DNA of 64,000 nt, taken from positions 3,410,001-3,474,000 of the forward strand of contig NZ_CP014839.1 in NCBI RefSeq assembly GCF_001931675.1. Direction: 5' to 3'. A program made the translations under genes and the position numbers. Numbering within the stretch: the first letter of the stretch is position 1; every line of letters begins with the position of its first letter. Source of the DNA: Pandoraea thiooxydans. GTDB taxonomy: Bacteria > Pseudomonadota > Gammaproteobacteria > Burkholderiales > Burkholderiaceae. A model generated the notes under the pieces. That model saw nothing but the letters and a program-made list of their open reading frames with translations. It was not told the origin of the DNA and searched no databases. Shown piece after piece: positions 36,362-46,599 of the stretch.

Positions 36362-38164
36362 TCAAACCTTGGGCGATTCGGCTTGCCGCAGACGGATATG
36401 CAGTTCGCGCAACTGCCGCTCGTCGACCGGCGACGGCGCCTGCGTGAGCAAACATTGAGCACGCTGGGTCTTCGGGAACGCAATGACATCGCGAATCGAA
36501 TCGGCGCCGGCCATCATGGTCACGATGCGATCGAGGCCGAAGGCGATACCACCATGCGGCGGCGCGCCATATTGCAGCGCATCGAGCAGGAAACCAAACT
36601 TCGCGCGGGCCTCGTCGTCGCTGATCTTGAGAGCCCGGAAGACCTGGCTTTGCACGGCCTCCTGGAAGATCCGCACCGACCCGCCGCCGATTTCCCAGCC
36701 GTTGAGCACCATGTCGTAGGCCTTGGCCAAACACTTGCCGGGGTCGGACTCCAGATAAGCGATATGCTCGTCCTTCGGGCTGGTGAACGGATGGTGGCTC
36801 GCCACCCAGCGGGCATCTTCTTCGTCGTATTCGAACATCGGAAAATCGACGACCCACAGCGGCTGCCAACCGGCTTCGAACAGGCCATTGCTGCGGCCAA
36901 ATTCGGAGTGCCCGACCTTGAGACGCAACGCGCCGATCGCATCGTTGACGATCTTGGCCTTGTCGGCGCCGAAGAAAATAATGTCGCCGCCCTGCGCGCC
37001 GGTGCGCTCCAGAATTGCCGAGATCGCTGCGTCATGCAGATTCTTGACGATCGGGCTTTGCAGGCCGTCGCGCCCCTTGCTGACGTCGTTGACCTTGATC
37101 CACGCCAGCCCCTTGGCGCCATAAATCTTCACGAATTCGGTATAGCTGTCGATCTCGCTGCGCGACAACTCGGCGCCGTGCGGCACGCGCAGCGCGACCA
37201 CGCGCCCGCCCTCGGTCGTCGCCGGGGTCGAAAACACCTTGAAGTCGACGTCAGCCATCACGTCGGTCAGCTCGGTGAATTCCAGCTTGACGCGCAAGTC
37301 GGGCTTGTCCGAGCCATAGCGGCGCATGGCTTCGCTATGCTGCATCACCGGGAACTGCGCCGCGAGTTCGACATCGATGGTGTTCTTGAATACGCGACGG
37401 ATCATGTTTTCGAACAGATCGCGAATTTCCTGTTCGTCGAGGAACGCCGTCTCGCAATCGATCTGGGTGAATTCGGGCTGGCGGTCGGCACGCAGATCTT
37501 CGTCGCGGAAGCACTTGGTCACCTGGTAATAGCGATCGAACCCCGCCACCATCAACAGTTGCTTGAACAGCTGCGGCGACTGCGGCAGCGCGAAGAAATG
37601 GCCGGGGTTGACACGCGAAGGCACCAGATAGTCGCGCGCGCCTTCCGGCGTGCTCTTGGTGAGCATCGGCGTTTCGATGTCGATAAAGCCCTGCTCATCG
37701 AGGTATCGGCGCGCTTCCATGGCCACCTTGTAGCGCAGGCGCAGGTTGTACTGCATCTGCGGGCGCCGCAGATCGAGCACGCGATGCGTGAGGCGGGTGG
37801 TCTCCGACAGGTTCTCGTCGTCGAGCTGGAACGGCGGCGTCACCGATGCGTTGAGCACGTTGAGCTCATGGCAAAGCACCTCGATCTTGCCGCTGGTCAG
37901 ATTGGCGTTCTCGGTGCCGGCCGGACGGGCTCGCACCAGACCGACGATCTGCAGGCAGAACTCGTTGCGCACGCTCTCGGCCGCCTTGAACATCTCCGGG
38001 CGATCCGGGTCGCAGACGATTTGCACCAGGCCTTCGCGGTCGCGCAAATCAATGAAAATGACCCCACCGTGATCGCGGCGGCGCTGCACCCAGCCGCACA
38101 GTTTGACGGTTTGACCGAGCTGCTGCTCGGTCACCAGACCACAGTAAGAAGTTCGCATCGACAT
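36362..38164 (-). CDS. aspS: Aspartyl-tRNA synthetase
   Basis: Class II synthetase of 600 residues, the bacterial type with an inserted GAD domain. The N-terminal OB fold ([20 protein letters not shown]) binds the anticodon. Motif 2 is [18 protein letters not shown] (about 216-233) and motif 3 is [15 protein letters not shown] (about 540-555), with [20 protein letters not shown] before motif 2. Whether it also charges tRNA(Asn) cannot be told here. It follows DUF502 by 51 bp, and a terminator stands after its stop. Confidence 0.96.
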   Translation of the reverse strand: MSMRTSYCGLVTEQQLGQTVKLCGWVQRRRDHGGVIFIDLRDREGLVQIVCDPDRPEMFKAAESVRNEFCLQIVGLVRARPAGTENANLTSGKIEVLCHELNVLNASVTPPFQLDDENLSETTRLTHRVLDLRRPQMQYNLRLRYKVAMEARRYLDEQGFIDIETPMLTKSTPEGARDYLVPSRVNPGHFFALPQSPQLFKQLLMVAGFDRYYQVTKCFRDEDLRADRQPEFTQIDCETAFLDEQEIRDLFENMIRRVFKNTIDVELAAQFPVMQHSEAMRRYGSDKPDLRVKLEFTELTDVMADVDFKVFSTPATTEGGRVVALRVPHGAELSRSEIDSYTEFVKIYGAKGLAWIKVNDVSKGRDGLQSPIVKNLHDAAISAILERTGAQGGDIIFFGADKAKIVNDAIGALRLKVGHSEFGRSNGLFEAGWQPLWVVDFPMFEYDEEDARWVASHHPFTSPKDEHIAYLESDPGKCLAKAYDMVLNGWEIGGGSVRIFQEAVQSQVFRALKISDDEARAKFGFLLDALQYGAPPHGGIAFGLDRIVTMMAGADSIRDVIAFPKTQRAQCLLTQAPSPVDERQLRELHIRLRQAESPKV

Positions 38165-38215
38165 GTTGGTATTCCGTTCTTAAAAATCAAAGCATCACTG
38201 CATGACCGACGACCG

Positions 38216-38857
38216 CTACATGGGCGGGCCGGGCCGGTGACGCGGGTTGTGCAGGGGGGCAACCACGCCCATCGACACAATATATTTGAGCGCGGCATCC
38301 ACACTCATATCCAGCTCGATCACATCGGCTCGCGGCAGCATCAGGAAGAAACCCGACGTCGGATTCGGTGTGGTCGGCACATAAACGCTCACGTAATCGC
38401 CCTGCAGGTGATTGACGACATCGCCGCCGGGCACGCCGGTCAGGAACGCGATGGTCCAGGAGCCCGCGCGCGGGTACTGCACCAGCAAGGCTTTGCGAAA
38501 TGCGTTCCCGTTACTCGAGAGCAGCGTATCGGAGACCTGTTTGACGCTGCCGTAGAGCGAGCCGACCACGGGAATGCGCCGCAGGATCGCCTCCCACCAT
38601 TGCACCAGCTTCTGGCCGATGAAATTGTGGGCCAGCAGTCCGACGACGAAAATGAACGCCAATGTCAGGAACGCGCCAAGTCCGGGGATGTGCATCCCGA
38701 CCAGCCGCTCCGGCTGCCAGCCCTGCGGCAACAGCAGCAGGGTCTGATCCATCGTGCCGATGATCAGACCGAGCACCCACAGCGTGATGGCCAATGGCAC
38801 CAGCACCAGCAAGCCGGTCAGGAAGTAGGTTTTCAGCGCGGTTTTCTTGATGGACAT
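38216..38857 (-). CDS. DUF502 membrane protein
   Basis: The 213-residue protein has two membrane helices near the N-terminus (about residues 12-34, FLTGLLVLVPLAITLWVLGL; and about 60-80, AFLTLAFIFVVGLLAHN), then a soluble part with IPVVGSLYGSVKQVSDTLL and YVPTTPNPTSGFF, the conserved DUF502 patches. Its function is not established; a role in membrane or envelope maintenance has been suggested for plant relatives (COV proteins). It lies between fmdB (41 bp) and aspS (51 bp), a conserved beta-proteobacterial arrangement. Confidence 0.87.
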   Translation of the reverse strand: MSIKKTALKTYFLTGLLVLVPLAITLWVLGLIIGTMDQTLLLLPQGWQPERLVGMHIPGLGAFLTLAFIFVVGLLAHNFIGQKLVQWWEAILRRIPVVGSLYGSVKQVSDTLLSSNGNAFRKALLVQYPRAGSWTIAFLTGVPGGDVVNHLQGDYVSVYVPTTPNPTSGFFLMLPRADVIELDMSVDAALKYIVSMGVVAPLHNPRHRPGPPM

Positions 38858-38898
38858 GGCAAGACCCGTTTAAGCGGCGAAAACAGTGCGACGCGGCA

Positions 38899-39210
38899 TC
38901 AATGGCATGCGCAGGAACCGCCGCATCCGCCACCCGCATCGCCGCCGGATTTGCCGGCGCTGTCGCTCGCGCCGGACGACGTCGAATCACTTTTGGTGGT
39001 GGAATCGGGCGCGGGCGATTTGCTGGCGCCGCCCTTGAAATCGGTTGCGTACCATCCCGAGCCCTTGAGCTGAAAACCAGCCGCGGTGAGCTGCTTCTTA
39101 AAGGTCGGGCGACCGCATTCGGGACACTCCGTCAACGGAGCGTCGCTCATTTTTTGCAGAACATCTTTGGCGAAACCGCAAGATTCACAACGATAGGCAT
39201 AAATAGGCAT
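38899..39210 (-). CDS. FmdB-family zinc-ribbon protein
   Basis: A small protein of 103 residues. The N-terminal zinc ribbon has two CxxC pairs: YRCESCGF (Cys 8 and 11) and ECPECGRPTF (Cys 29 and 32). Then comes FQLKGSGWYATDF, conserved in the family, and a Ser/Gly/Lys-rich tail ending in GGGCGGSCACH, whose three Cys and one His look like a second metal site. The start MPIYAYRCE is typical. FmdB proteins are thought to be regulators, but the role is not known. It heads the fmdB-DUF502-aspS transcript. Confidence 0.9.
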   Translation of the reverse strand: MPIYAYRCESCGFAKDVLQKMSDAPLTECPECGRPTFKKQLTAAGFQLKGSGWYATDFKGGASKSPAPDSTTKSDSTSSGASDSAGKSGGDAGGGCGGSCACH

Positions 39211-39334
39211 GGCTCTTTCCAGTTGGAAAATCACGCAAAGCCTTGAATTATAACCGCTTGTTTGGCTTTTCGGGGATCGTCTCGCGAACCCGCGCGCCAC
39301 GGTTCGCACAAGCGGCCCGGACGGCCCGCGCCCG

Positions 39335-39940
39335 TTAGCGGCGCTGCCAAACCATCCATCGCTCCCGCCCCGCGAAAACCGGCAACGAGTCGTCGACCGG
39401 CGCTTCCTGCACGAGTGAGAACGCCGGGGATAGCAACGCCAGCAATGTCGCGCGGTCCATCCCGAAAGGCGGCCCGCCGGGCGTATCGCCAAGAAAGAAG
39501 AACCCCGCCAGGCGGCCGCCGGTCGGCAGCAATTCGCCCACACGCCGCGCGTATGCTGCGCGCAGGTGCGGCGGCAGCGCGCACAGGAACGCCCGTTCAT
39601 ACACCCAATATACGGGCTTTGCCGGCTCGAAGGTAAAAAAATCGGCTTGCTGCACATGCGCGCCGTGGCGGCCCAGGCCGGCTCGCGCGGCCGCTACCGC
39701 CGACGCGGAGAAATCGATCGCACTCACCGGCCAGCCAAGCTCAGCCAGCCAGCCGACCTCGTGCGCCGCGCCGCATCCGGGAATCAGCGTCGACAGCGGG
39801 GCCGGCTCGGCACCGACGAAGTCGCGTACTGCCTGCGGCACGCCCCCGGCGTCCCAGGGTGTGAAAGCCTGCTCGAAACGCTCGTCCCAAAAAGCAGGAT
39901 CGCCCGGATCACGATTGGTGAATTGTGGCTTGTCGCTCAT
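39335..39940 (-). CDS. SAM-dependent methyltransferase, thiopurine S-methyltransferase family
   Basis: The 201-residue protein has the class I SAM-binding fold of the TPMT family. [18 protein letters not shown] at the N-terminus, [20 protein letters not shown] (motif I, about residues 50-69), [13 protein letters not shown] and QADFFTFEP (acidic loop) are clear, followed by [14 protein letters not shown]. In bacteria such proteins methylate sulfur, selenium or tellurium compounds; the substrate is unknown here. Start ATG 39940 overlaps the ubiB stop (ATGA), so it is translated with ubiB. Confidence 0.85.
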   Translation of the reverse strand: MSDKPQFTNRDPGDPAFWDERFEQAFTPWDAGGVPQAVRDFVGAEPAPLSTLIPGCGAAHEVGWLAELGWPVSAIDFSASAVAAARAGLGRHGAHVQQADFFTFEPAKPVYWVYERAFLCALPPHLRAAYARRVGELLPTGGRLAGFFFLGDTPGGPPFGMDRATLLALLSPAFSLVQEAPVDDSLPVFAGRERWMVWQRR

Positions 39941-41496
39941 GCCAGAGACATCCACAGGAAGGTGAGAATGACGCCGACGGCGACGCCGCCCAGCAGGTAC
40001 AGCGCGCTGCCGATCAGCCGATTGGTGCGACGCTGCTCCTCCAGCAGCGCACGCAGCAGTGCGTCGTTCGGCGGCGCCGCGTGAGCCGACAGCGCCTGAT
40101 GCACGAGGCGCGGCAATTGCGGCAGCGTCTTGCTCCATTGGGGAATCTCGGCCTTAAGTCGGTCCAGCCATCCCCGCAGGCCGAGCTGCTCGCTCATCCA
40201 GCGCTCGAGATACGGTTTGGCGGTTTTCCAGAGATCGAGGTCGGGATCGAGCTGCCGGCCGAGTCCTTCGATATTGAGCAGCGTCTTTTGCAGCAGCACC
40301 AGTTGCGGCTGAATCTCGACGTGAAATCGGCGCGATGTCTGGAACAGTCGCATCAATACCATCCCGAGCGAAATTTCCTTGAGCGGGCGATCGAAGTATG
40401 GTTCGCACACGGCCCGAATCGCCCCCTCCAGCTCTTCGACGCGCGTATCGGGCGGCACCCAGCCCGATTCAAGGTGCAACGCGGCGACGCGGTGATAATC
40501 GCGCCGGAAGAATGCCAGGAAGTTTTGCGACAGGTAATTTTTGTCGAACTCGGACAATGCCCCGACGATGCCGCAGTCGAGCGCGATGTAGCGGCCGAAA
40601 GTGGCCGGATCGATGCTCACGAGAATGTTGCCCGGATGCATGTCGGCATGGAAAAACCCGTCGCGCAGGAACTGCGTGAAGAATATCTGCACGCCCTCTT
40701 CAGCGAGTTTTTTCAGATCGACGCCGGCTTCACGCAGCACCTCGACCTGACTGATCGGCACGCCGTGCATGCGCTCCATCACCAGCACGTTGCTGGAGCT
40801 GTATTCCCAGTACATCTCGGGCACCAGCAGCAGGTCCGAGTCGGCGAAATTACGACGCAACTGGGCCGCGTTGGCCGCCTCTCGCATCAAATCGAGTTCG
40901 TCGTGCAGGTATTTGTCGAATTCCGCGACCACCTCGCGCGGCTTGAGGCGCTTGCCGTCGGCCCACAGCCGCTCGATCCAGCCGGCGACATCGCGCATCA
41001 GCGCCAGATCACTGTCGATCACCGACAGCATGCCCGGGCGCAAGACTTTGATCGCTACTGCCTTGCCGGCATGCGACCCCACTTTGAGGCGCGCAAAGTG
41101 CACCTGGGCGATCGATGCGCTGGCCACCGGAACTCGCTCGAATTCGTCGAAAGTGTCCTCCAGGGGCCCGCCGAGCGATTTTTCGATCAGTCGCACCGCC
41201 GTGTCGGAATCGAATGGCGGCACCTGATCCTGAAGTCGAGCCAGCTCGGCTGCGATATCGGCCGGCAGCAGGTCCCGGCGGGTGGAGAGCACTTGTCCGA
41301 ATTTGACGAAAATCGGCCCCAGACTCTCGAGCGCCAGGCGCAGGCGCTCGCCGCGCGGGGCATCGAGCTTGCGGCCAAAAGTGCCCAGTTTGACCAGCAG
41401 GCGTATGCCGCGATGACGCACGCCTGACAAGGCGACCTCGTCCAGCCCATAGCGAAATATCGTCAACCCGATTTTGGCGATACGGAAAATGCGCAT
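39937..41496 (-). CDS. ubiB: Ubiquinone biosynthesis regulatory kinase-like protein UbiB
   Basis: UbiB is a member of the atypical ABC1/ADCK kinase family needed for coenzyme Q synthesis. The 519-residue product has the KxGQ motif in [19 protein letters not shown] (about residues 60-78), ALA-rich nucleotide segment [19 protein letters not shown], and the catalytic [11 protein letters not shown] followed by ALDCGIVG. Two hydrophobic segments at the C-terminus ([20 protein letters not shown]) anchor it in the inner membrane. It follows ubiJ by 5 bp and overlaps a methyltransferase gene. Its length is close to the E. coli protein (546). Confidence 0.94.
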   Translation of the reverse strand: MRIFRIAKIGLTIFRYGLDEVALSGVRHRGIRLLVKLGTFGRKLDAPRGERLRLALESLGPIFVKFGQVLSTRRDLLPADIAAELARLQDQVPPFDSDTAVRLIEKSLGGPLEDTFDEFERVPVASASIAQVHFARLKVGSHAGKAVAIKVLRPGMLSVIDSDLALMRDVAGWIERLWADGKRLKPREVVAEFDKYLHDELDLMREAANAAQLRRNFADSDLLLVPEMYWEYSSSNVLVMERMHGVPISQVEVLREAGVDLKKLAEEGVQIFFTQFLRDGFFHADMHPGNILVSIDPATFGRYIALDCGIVGALSEFDKNYLSQNFLAFFRRDYHRVAALHLESGWVPPDTRVEELEGAIRAVCEPYFDRPLKEISLGMVLMRLFQTSRRFHVEIQPQLVLLQKTLLNIEGLGRQLDPDLDLWKTAKPYLERWMSEQLGLRGWLDRLKAEIPQWSKTLPQLPRLVHQALSAHAAPPNDALLRALLEEQRRTNRLIGSALYLLGGVAVGVILTFLWMSLA

Positions 41497-41501
41497 CGTT
41501 C

Positions 41502-42152
41502 TTATTGCTCCTCGTCGGGCCGGGACGAACGGGACGATGCCCGTGCAGGCGTCTCGCGGTTCAGTCGCTCGAGGCGCTTTTCAAGGCGAGCAAGATCGTC
41601 ACGCATGCGCGTGACCTGCGCGGAAAACTCATCCAATTCGGGGCGCCGCACCAATTGAGGGTTCTCCTCGACCAGATAGTCGACCAGCGATTCCACGGCG
41701 GTCCTGCCGGTGCGTTTGGCATGGTCGGCCGCGGCGCGTGCCGTCTCGGTCAAGCGATGGGCAGCGGTGTCGCCAATCAGCCGGCTCAGATCCTCCGCCA
41801 CTTCCCAGCGCAAATGCTGCGCCAAATAGGAAATGGTGTTGGCAAACTCCGCATCGCCCTCGATTTTCACATGCTTCATGACCGCGGCTTGGCCGCCCGC
41901 CGCAAAGTCACTCAGCGCGGAGAGCGGCACTTCGATGCGCACATTGCTCGCGGACTGTGCCGGCACCTCGTCCTGAGCCCGAACATAGCCGTCCTCCGTG
42001 ACTTGCAGGTGCAAGGTGATTAGCGTGACGGTCAACTGGGCGGTGTGGCCGGCATGCTGGCTTAGCCGCTCGCGCGCCCACGATTCACGCGCGAGCAAGT
42101 GATTTATGGCAGCAGCAAATGGCCTGGCGGCAGGTTTGGCGGCAACGGTCAT
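41502..42152 (-). CDS. ubiJ: Ubiquinone biosynthesis accessory factor UbiJ (SCP2 domain)
   Basis: The 216-residue protein has an N-terminal SCP2 lipid-binding domain ([20 protein letters not shown], then [13 protein letters not shown] and [19 protein letters not shown]) and a C-terminal coiled coil ([18 protein letters not shown]). UbiJ is part of the soluble Ubi complex that holds ubiquinone intermediates in the cytosol, together with UbiK. It sits just upstream of ubiB, as in E. coli (ubiE-ubiJ-ubiB); here a Tim44 gene lies between ubiE and ubiJ. The terminator at 42171-42196 stands between that gene and ubiJ, so ubiJ-ubiB needs a promoter of its own or read-through. Confidence 0.9.
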   Translation of the reverse strand: MTVAAKPAARPFAAAINHLLARESWARERLSQHAGHTAQLTVTLITLHLQVTEDGYVRAQDEVPAQSASNVRIEVPLSALSDFAAGGQAAVMKHVKIEGDAEFANTISYLAQHLRWEVAEDLSRLIGDTAAHRLTETARAAADHAKRTGRTAVESLVDYLVEENPQLVRRPELDEFSAQVTRMRDDLARLEKRLERLNRETPARASSRSSRPDEEQ

Positions 42153-42170
42153 GGGAATACTGGCAGGAAT

Positions 42171-42196
42171 AAGAAAGCCCGCGCTGGGCGCGGGCT
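42171..42196 (-). terminator. Terminator after the Tim44-domain gene
   Basis: AGCCCGCG (42176-42183), loop CTGGG, CGCGGGCT (42189-42196) with AAGAA on the left, giving UUCUU after the stem in the minus direction. It lies 65 bp after the Tim44 gene stop and about 18 bp upstream of the ubiJ start. Confidence 0.72.
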
Positions 42197-42260
42197 CTCA
42201 TTGTACGGCAGGTAAGCCGATTCGACGGCGGATTCGCTCACGCGAACATGCGAGGCACCG

Positions 42261-43208
42261 TCAGTTCAACTGCTGGATACCGGCCAAGAGCCAGCCACCG
42301 CCGCCCGCAATGGGCTTGGTGAGATTCCAGACCTCGTTGAACGGCTCCGCCGGCGCCCCCTCGCTCTCCCGCAGAAGGCCGGAAAAGCGCACGCTGGCCA
42401 TATGCTCCGCACCGGCCTCGTCGATGCCAAGCAGCTCGGCGTCGAGCTTGACGACGTCGGTGCGATTGACACCAGGCGCACGCTCGTCGAGATCCATCTT
42501 GATTTCCGCGTACATCTCGGGCGTCGTGAACTCCCGGATGTCCGCCATGTTGCCAGCGTCCCAGGCCGCTTGCAGACGGACGAAATTGACCTTCGCGTGG
42601 CGCAGGAACACGTCAGTGTCGAAATCCGCAGGCACGCCCCACGGCTGGCCTGCAGCCAGGCCGCCGGCCCCGCCGGGCAGCGGACTCACCGCCGGCGATG
42701 CCGAAACCTCGCGCAGCGCCGGTTGTGTGTTTGCCCCGTTGGCGTAGCCACCGTTGGCGGCGTAGGCCGGCTCAACTGGTCTGCTGCCGCGCAGGCGGCG
42801 AATCAGCCAAATCACCGCGAAGGCAATCAAGGCGATCACGATCGCATTGGCCAGCATTTGCGCCGCGGCACCGGCCAGGCCGAAGTGGGACAGAAGCGCG
42901 GCAATGCCCAAGCCAGCGGCGATGCCGGCAAGGGGCCCGAGCCACCGGTTGCGGGGCTGGGTTTGAGCCCCGGCCGCGGCCGGCGTCGCAGCCGAACGGG
43001 GTTGCTGCGCCTGCGCCGGCGCTTGCGTCGACTGGGGCGCCAGCTGACGCTGCGTCACGGTCGACGACTGCTTGCCGATGCTGCGGCTGCCGCCCATGCG
43101 CCGCGCTTCGGCATCATTGGCCACCAGGCCCAGGGTCAACACACCGGCGACGAATCCCAGCAGAACTTTGCTTCGCACGAACTGCAGCATAGACTCCGAT
43201 TTCTCCAT
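42261..43208 (-). CDS. Tim44-domain-containing membrane protein
   Basis: A protein of 315 residues. It starts with a signal-like helix (LLGFVAGVLTLGLVANDAEA, about 16-35), then a Gln/Pro/Ala-rich linker, two hydrophobic stretches (about 90-108 and 115-136, MLANAIVIALIAFAVIWLI), and a C-terminal Tim44-like domain (about 195-315: FLRHAKVNFVRLQAAWDAGN and FTTPEMYAEIKMDL, ending VWNLTKPIAGGGGWLLAGIQ). The Tim44 domain binds lipid or protein; bacterial members have no firm function. It follows ubiE on the same strand, and a terminator follows it. Confidence 0.87.
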   Translation of the reverse strand: MEKSESMLQFVRSKVLLGFVAGVLTLGLVANDAEARRMGGSRSIGKQSSTVTQRQLAPQSTQAPAQAQQPRSAATPAAAGAQTQPRNRWLGPLAGIAAGLGIAALLSHFGLAGAAAQMLANAIVIALIAFAVIWLIRRLRGSRPVEPAYAANGGYANGANTQPALREVSASPAVSPLPGGAGGLAAGQPWGVPADFDTDVFLRHAKVNFVRLQAAWDAGNMADIREFTTPEMYAEIKMDLDERAPGVNRTDVVKLDAELLGIDEAGAEHMASVRFSGLLRESEGAPAEPFNEVWNLTKPIAGGGGWLLAGIQQLN

Positions 43209-43242
43209 AACTTGTCGATAGATGGCGTTTGGCGCGATGCCG

Positions 43243-43974
43243 TCAATATTTGGTACCGACGTGCAGCGCCACCACCCCTGCCGTCAGATTGAAGTATTCG
43301 ACCCGCTCCAACCCCGCTTGTTCCATCATTTCCTTCAACGCCTCTTGATTAGGATGCATCCTAATAGACTCGGCCAGGTAGCGATAACTTTCGGCATCCT
43401 TGGCGATACGCTCGCCCAGCCAGGGCAAGACTTTGAAGGAATACGTGTCGTAGACCTTTTCGAGCGGTTGCCAGACCTTGGAAAACTCGAGCACCATGAC
43501 TTTGCCGCCCGGTTTGATGACACGTCTCATCTCAGCCAGCGCGGCGTCCTTGTGCGTCATGTTGCGCAGGCCAAAGGCCACCGTGACGACATCGAAATAA
43601 TTCGATGGAAACGGAATCTTTTCCGCGTCGCACAGCAACGTGGGCGTCACGACGCCATGATCGAGCAGGCGATCGCGCCCGACCCGCAGCATCGATTCGT
43701 TGATATCGGTCAGCCAGACTTCCCCGGTCGGGCCGGCCCGCTTGGCAAAAGCGCGCGCCAGATCACCGGTGCCGCCGGCGATATCGAGTACCTTGAAGCC
43801 GGGCCGCACCGCCGCACGGGCGATCGTGAACGCCTTCCATGCGCGATGCAGGCCCCCCGACATCAGGTCGTTCATTACGTCGTACTTGGCGGCCACCGAG
43901 TGAAACACGCCGGCCACTTTCTCGGCCTTCTGAGTTTCGTCGACAGTTTTGAATCCAAAATGCGTCTGTGCCAT
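43243..43974 (-). CDS. ubiE: Ubiquinone/menaquinone C-methyltransferase
   Basis: UbiE methylates the ring carbon of 2-polyprenyl-6-methoxy-benzoquinol in ubiquinone synthesis. The 243-residue product starts [20 protein letters not shown], then [20 protein letters not shown], the SAM motif [17 protein letters not shown], and near the middle [16 protein letters not shown], all characteristic. The ATG at 43974 with GGAG 6 bases upstream is preferred over a TTG at 43986. It lies 30 bp after the DUF971 gene. Confidence 0.95.
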   Translation of the reverse strand: MAQTHFGFKTVDETQKAEKVAGVFHSVAAKYDVMNDLMSGGLHRAWKAFTIARAAVRPGFKVLDIAGGTGDLARAFAKRAGPTGEVWLTDINESMLRVGRDRLLDHGVVTPTLLCDAEKIPFPSNYFDVVTVAFGLRNMTHKDAALAEMRRVIKPGGKVMVLEFSKVWQPLEKVYDTYSFKVLPWLGERIAKDAESYRYLAESIRMHPNQEALKEMMEQAGLERVEYFNLTAGVVALHVGTKY

Positions 43975-44004
43975 GCCCTTCTCCAAAATCCCCGCCGCGC
44001 AGCG

Positions 44005-44400
44005 TCAGTGCCGTCCGGCCGTCATCGGCGCATCGCGCTCGACGCCGGCGGCGGCCAGTTTATTCAGATATTCCTGCCACAGCGCGGCTTGCCGCACGCA
44101 CAGGTCGAACAGGTAGTCCCAGGAATAGATGCCGGTGTCGTGACCATCCGAGAACACCGGCTTCACAGCGTAATTGCCCACCGGCTCGAGTGCGGTGATC
44201 TCGACATCCCGCTTGCCGGTTTGCAGCGTCTCCTGCCCTGGCCCGTGCCCGCGCACCTCGGCCGAGGGCGAATAAACGCGCAGCAACTCGAAGGGCAGTC
44301 GATATGAATGCCCATCTTCATAGGCCAGTTCCAGCACCCGCGACTGACGATGCAACGTCAGGGAAACCGGGATGGGGGTGTCTCGTTCAAGGCCGCTCAT
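44005..44400 (-). CDS. DUF971 (gamma-butyrobetaine hydroxylase N-terminal-like) protein
   Basis: The 131-residue protein has the DUF971 domain: LTLHRQSRVLELAYEDGHSY and RLPFELLRVYSPSAEVRGHG near the start, then NYAVKPVFSDGHDTGIYSWD and a C-terminal helix (ALWQEYLNKLAAAGVE). The same small domain occurs at the N-terminus of eukaryotic carnitine-synthesis oxygenases and in Fe-S scaffold-associated proteins; the bacterial role is not settled. The ATG at 44400 fits homologues. It lies between the HIT gene (46 bp) and ubiE (30 bp) on one strand. Confidence 0.86.
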   Translation of the reverse strand: MSGLERDTPIPVSLTLHRQSRVLELAYEDGHSYRLPFELLRVYSPSAEVRGHGPGQETLQTGKRDVEITALEPVGNYAVKPVFSDGHDTGIYSWDYLFDLCVRQAALWQEYLNKLAAAGVERDAPMTAGRH

Positions 44401-44446
44401 GCGCCGCTCCGCAAGTGTCAAACAAAAAAACCGGGCCGTCAGGGTA

Positions 44447-44890
44447 TCACGCCTGAGCGCCGCCGAAGGTGTTTTGCAATTCTGCCACGACGGCCTCGCG
44501 CAGCGCCGGCAACCGGGCCCGCCGGGCACTCAGCGCCGTTGGCGCGATCTCCCGCTGTGGCGAGCTCCACACCGAGCCCGGGAAATGCGGGTCGTCGCCA
44601 AAACGCGGAATCACATGCCAATGCACGTGCGGCACCTGGTTGCCCAGACTCGCCAGATTTACCTTGTCCGGCGCCAGAGCCTTGCGCTGCGCGCGCTCGA
44701 GCGCGAATACCGCCTGCATCAGATGCTGCTGCTCGGCGGCCGTGAGATCGGACATCTCGGCGACGTGGGCGTGCCAGATCACGCGGCAAAATCCGGGATA
44801 ACCGGCTTCGTCGGCCAGCACCACACGCAGTCTGGCGTCGCGCCACAGCAGCTCGCCGCCATCGGTTTGGCAAAAGGGACAATTCGTCAT
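44447..44890 (-). CDS. HIT-domain protein
   Basis: The 147-residue protein has the histidine triad HVHWHVIPRF (about residues 91-100), the active site of HIT nucleotide hydrolases, which cleave phosphoramidates or dinucleoside polyphosphates. The N-terminus MTNCPFCQTDGGELLW has two Cys in a CxxC arrangement, possibly a zinc site. I choose the ATG at 44890; a TTG at 44908 would overlap the antiporter stop as TTGA and add 6 residues. Substrate unknown. Confidence 0.87.
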   Translation of the reverse strand: MTNCPFCQTDGGELLWRDARLRVVLADEAGYPGFCRVIWHAHVAEMSDLTAAEQQHLMQAVFALERAQRKALAPDKVNLASLGNQVPHVHWHVIPRFGDDPHFPGSVWSSPQREIAPTALSARRARLPALREAVVAELQNTFGGAQA

Positions 44891-44904
44891 GGAGTAATTC
44901 AGTG

Positions 44905-46560
44905 TCAAGGATTGATGCGCCCCGCGCCAAGGGCAATTTCAGCATAGTCGATTTCGCGCAGAATCTCGCGCAGGGTCTCGTCATTGATACGATGAGTGAC
45001 GCGCAAGCGGGCCAGTTCGGTACGCTCGGCCTGCAACGCGCTGCGCCGCAGCGCCCGTTCGACCTCCACCACCCTTCGCGCGTGCGCACGCGTTTCATCG
45101 GCACCGACGGCCGCCTCCATGCGTGCGCGGTAGCGCACCATGACGCGCGCGGCAATTTCGGCGCATAACGCCCGATCGGCCTCGTCGCCGCTCAGTGCAA
45201 TCTTTTCCTGAGTCTCGTCGATGGCGCGAATCGCCGCCTCCGCGGCGCTCGCTCGCGCCTCGCGCGCCTCACGCTGGAGCGGGTCCTCGTCCCGCGCACG
45301 CATGCCGCGCAGCAGCCATGGCAAGCCGATACTGCCGGCCAGCAGCGACAGCAAAATCACGCCGGCAGCCAGAAAAATCAACAGATCCCGGCCCGGAAAC
45401 GGCTTGCCGTCGAGCATGGCCAGCGGCACCGACAGCGCGGCGGCCAGCGTCACCGCGCCTCGCACGCCGGACAGCGAAATCAGGCTGATCATCCGCGTAC
45501 TCACGCGCAGCGGCTTCTCGCCCCGAAAACGTCCGACGAAATTGATCGCGCGCCAGGCAACGAAGACCCAGCAAAAGCGCAAAATCACCAGCGCCAGCGA
45601 GATGGCGACAACGTAAAACAGCAATTGCCCGACACGCTCGACGGTTGCAAAGTGCCCGTTCGGCCGCACCGCGGCGCGTACGATATCAGGCAATTGCAGC
45701 CCAAGCAGCACGAAGATCATGCCGTTGAATACGAACTCCTGCATCGACCAGACCCCGGTGCCCATCACGCGGGTGGCGCTGCGACTTGTCAATACGTCGG
45801 TGTAATTAACCGTCATGCCGGCGGCCACTGCAGCCAGAATGCCGGAAAAATCGAAATGCTCGGCCAACAGATAAGCCGCGAATGGCAGCAGCAGGAGCAA
45901 CAGAATCTCGGTGGCGGGTTCCTCGCTATTGATCGAGAAGAATCGGCGCCGCAAAAAGGAAAAGAGCCAGGTCAGCGCCCAGCCGGTGGCCAGGCCGCCA
46001 AGCGCTACCACGAAAAAGCTGAGTGTCGCCGCGCGCCACGAAAACACGCCGGTAAGGGCGGCGGCCAGCGCAAACTTGAACGCCACCAGGCCCGATGCGT
46101 CGTTCATCATCGCCTCGCCCTCGAGCAAGTGCATCAGGCGCGAGGGCATCGTCAGCCGGCCGGTCAGCGCCGACACCGCGACAGCGTCGGTCGGCGAGAG
46201 CACGGCCGCCAGGGCAAACGCCACCGCCAACGGAATCACCGGAATCAGCCAATGGATGAACCAGCCGACGCCCGCCACGGTAAACAGCACCAAGCCGAGC
46301 GCCATGGTCAGAATCGGCACCCGCAGGCGCCAGAACTCACGCTTGGGGATACGCCAGCCATCGACAAACAGCAGCGGCGGGATGAATAGCAGGAAAAAGA
46401 TGGCAGGATCGAGCGACACATGCAGGCCCCAGCCCGGCCACGCGAGCGCCGCGCCGACGGCGATCTGCACCAAAGGCACCGGCACCTTCACGAAACTGAC
46501 CAGCACGCCCGTCAGGCCGACGGCCACGAGCAGGATCAGCGACGTCAACACCGCATCCAT
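44905..46560 (-). CDS. CPA1-family Na+/H+ antiporter
   Basis: This 551-residue membrane protein exchanges sodium (or another cation) for protons across the inner membrane. Around a dozen helices fill residues 1-420, with ALAAVLSPTDAVAVSALTGR (about 118-137) and LLEGEAMMNDASGLVAFKFA (about 145-164), the latter with the conserved Asn-Asp ion-binding pair of electroneutral or CPA1 exchangers. The cytoplasmic C-terminal tail of about 120 residues is rich in charged residues. It follows the DUF3683 gene by 39 bp and is upstream of the HIT gene on the same strand. Confidence 0.9.
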   Translation of the reverse strand: MDAVLTSLILLVAVGLTGVLVSFVKVPVPLVQIAVGAALAWPGWGLHVSLDPAIFFLLFIPPLLFVDGWRIPKREFWRLRVPILTMALGLVLFTVAGVGWFIHWLIPVIPLAVAFALAAVLSPTDAVAVSALTGRLTMPSRLMHLLEGEAMMNDASGLVAFKFALAAALTGVFSWRAATLSFFVVALGGLATGWALTWLFSFLRRRFFSINSEEPATEILLLLLLPFAAYLLAEHFDFSGILAAVAAGMTVNYTDVLTSRSATRVMGTGVWSMQEFVFNGMIFVLLGLQLPDIVRAAVRPNGHFATVERVGQLLFYVVAISLALVILRFCWVFVAWRAINFVGRFRGEKPLRVSTRMISLISLSGVRGAVTLAAALSVPLAMLDGKPFPGRDLLIFLAAGVILLSLLAGSIGLPWLLRGMRARDEDPLQREAREARASAAEAAIRAIDETQEKIALSGDEADRALCAEIAARVMVRYRARMEAAVGADETRAHARRVVEVERALRRSALQAERTELARLRVTHRINDETLREILREIDYAEIALGAGRINP

Positions 46561-46599
46561 CGGGGTGCCTACGTCGCCCAGGGCCGCTGTGCGCGACGA

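Noticed and set aside
44890-44908. TTG start for the HIT gene overlapping the antiporter stop
   Set aside because: Tempting as a TTGA overlap, but homologues begin MT.CPFC at the ATG and no Shine-Dalgarno supports the TTG.
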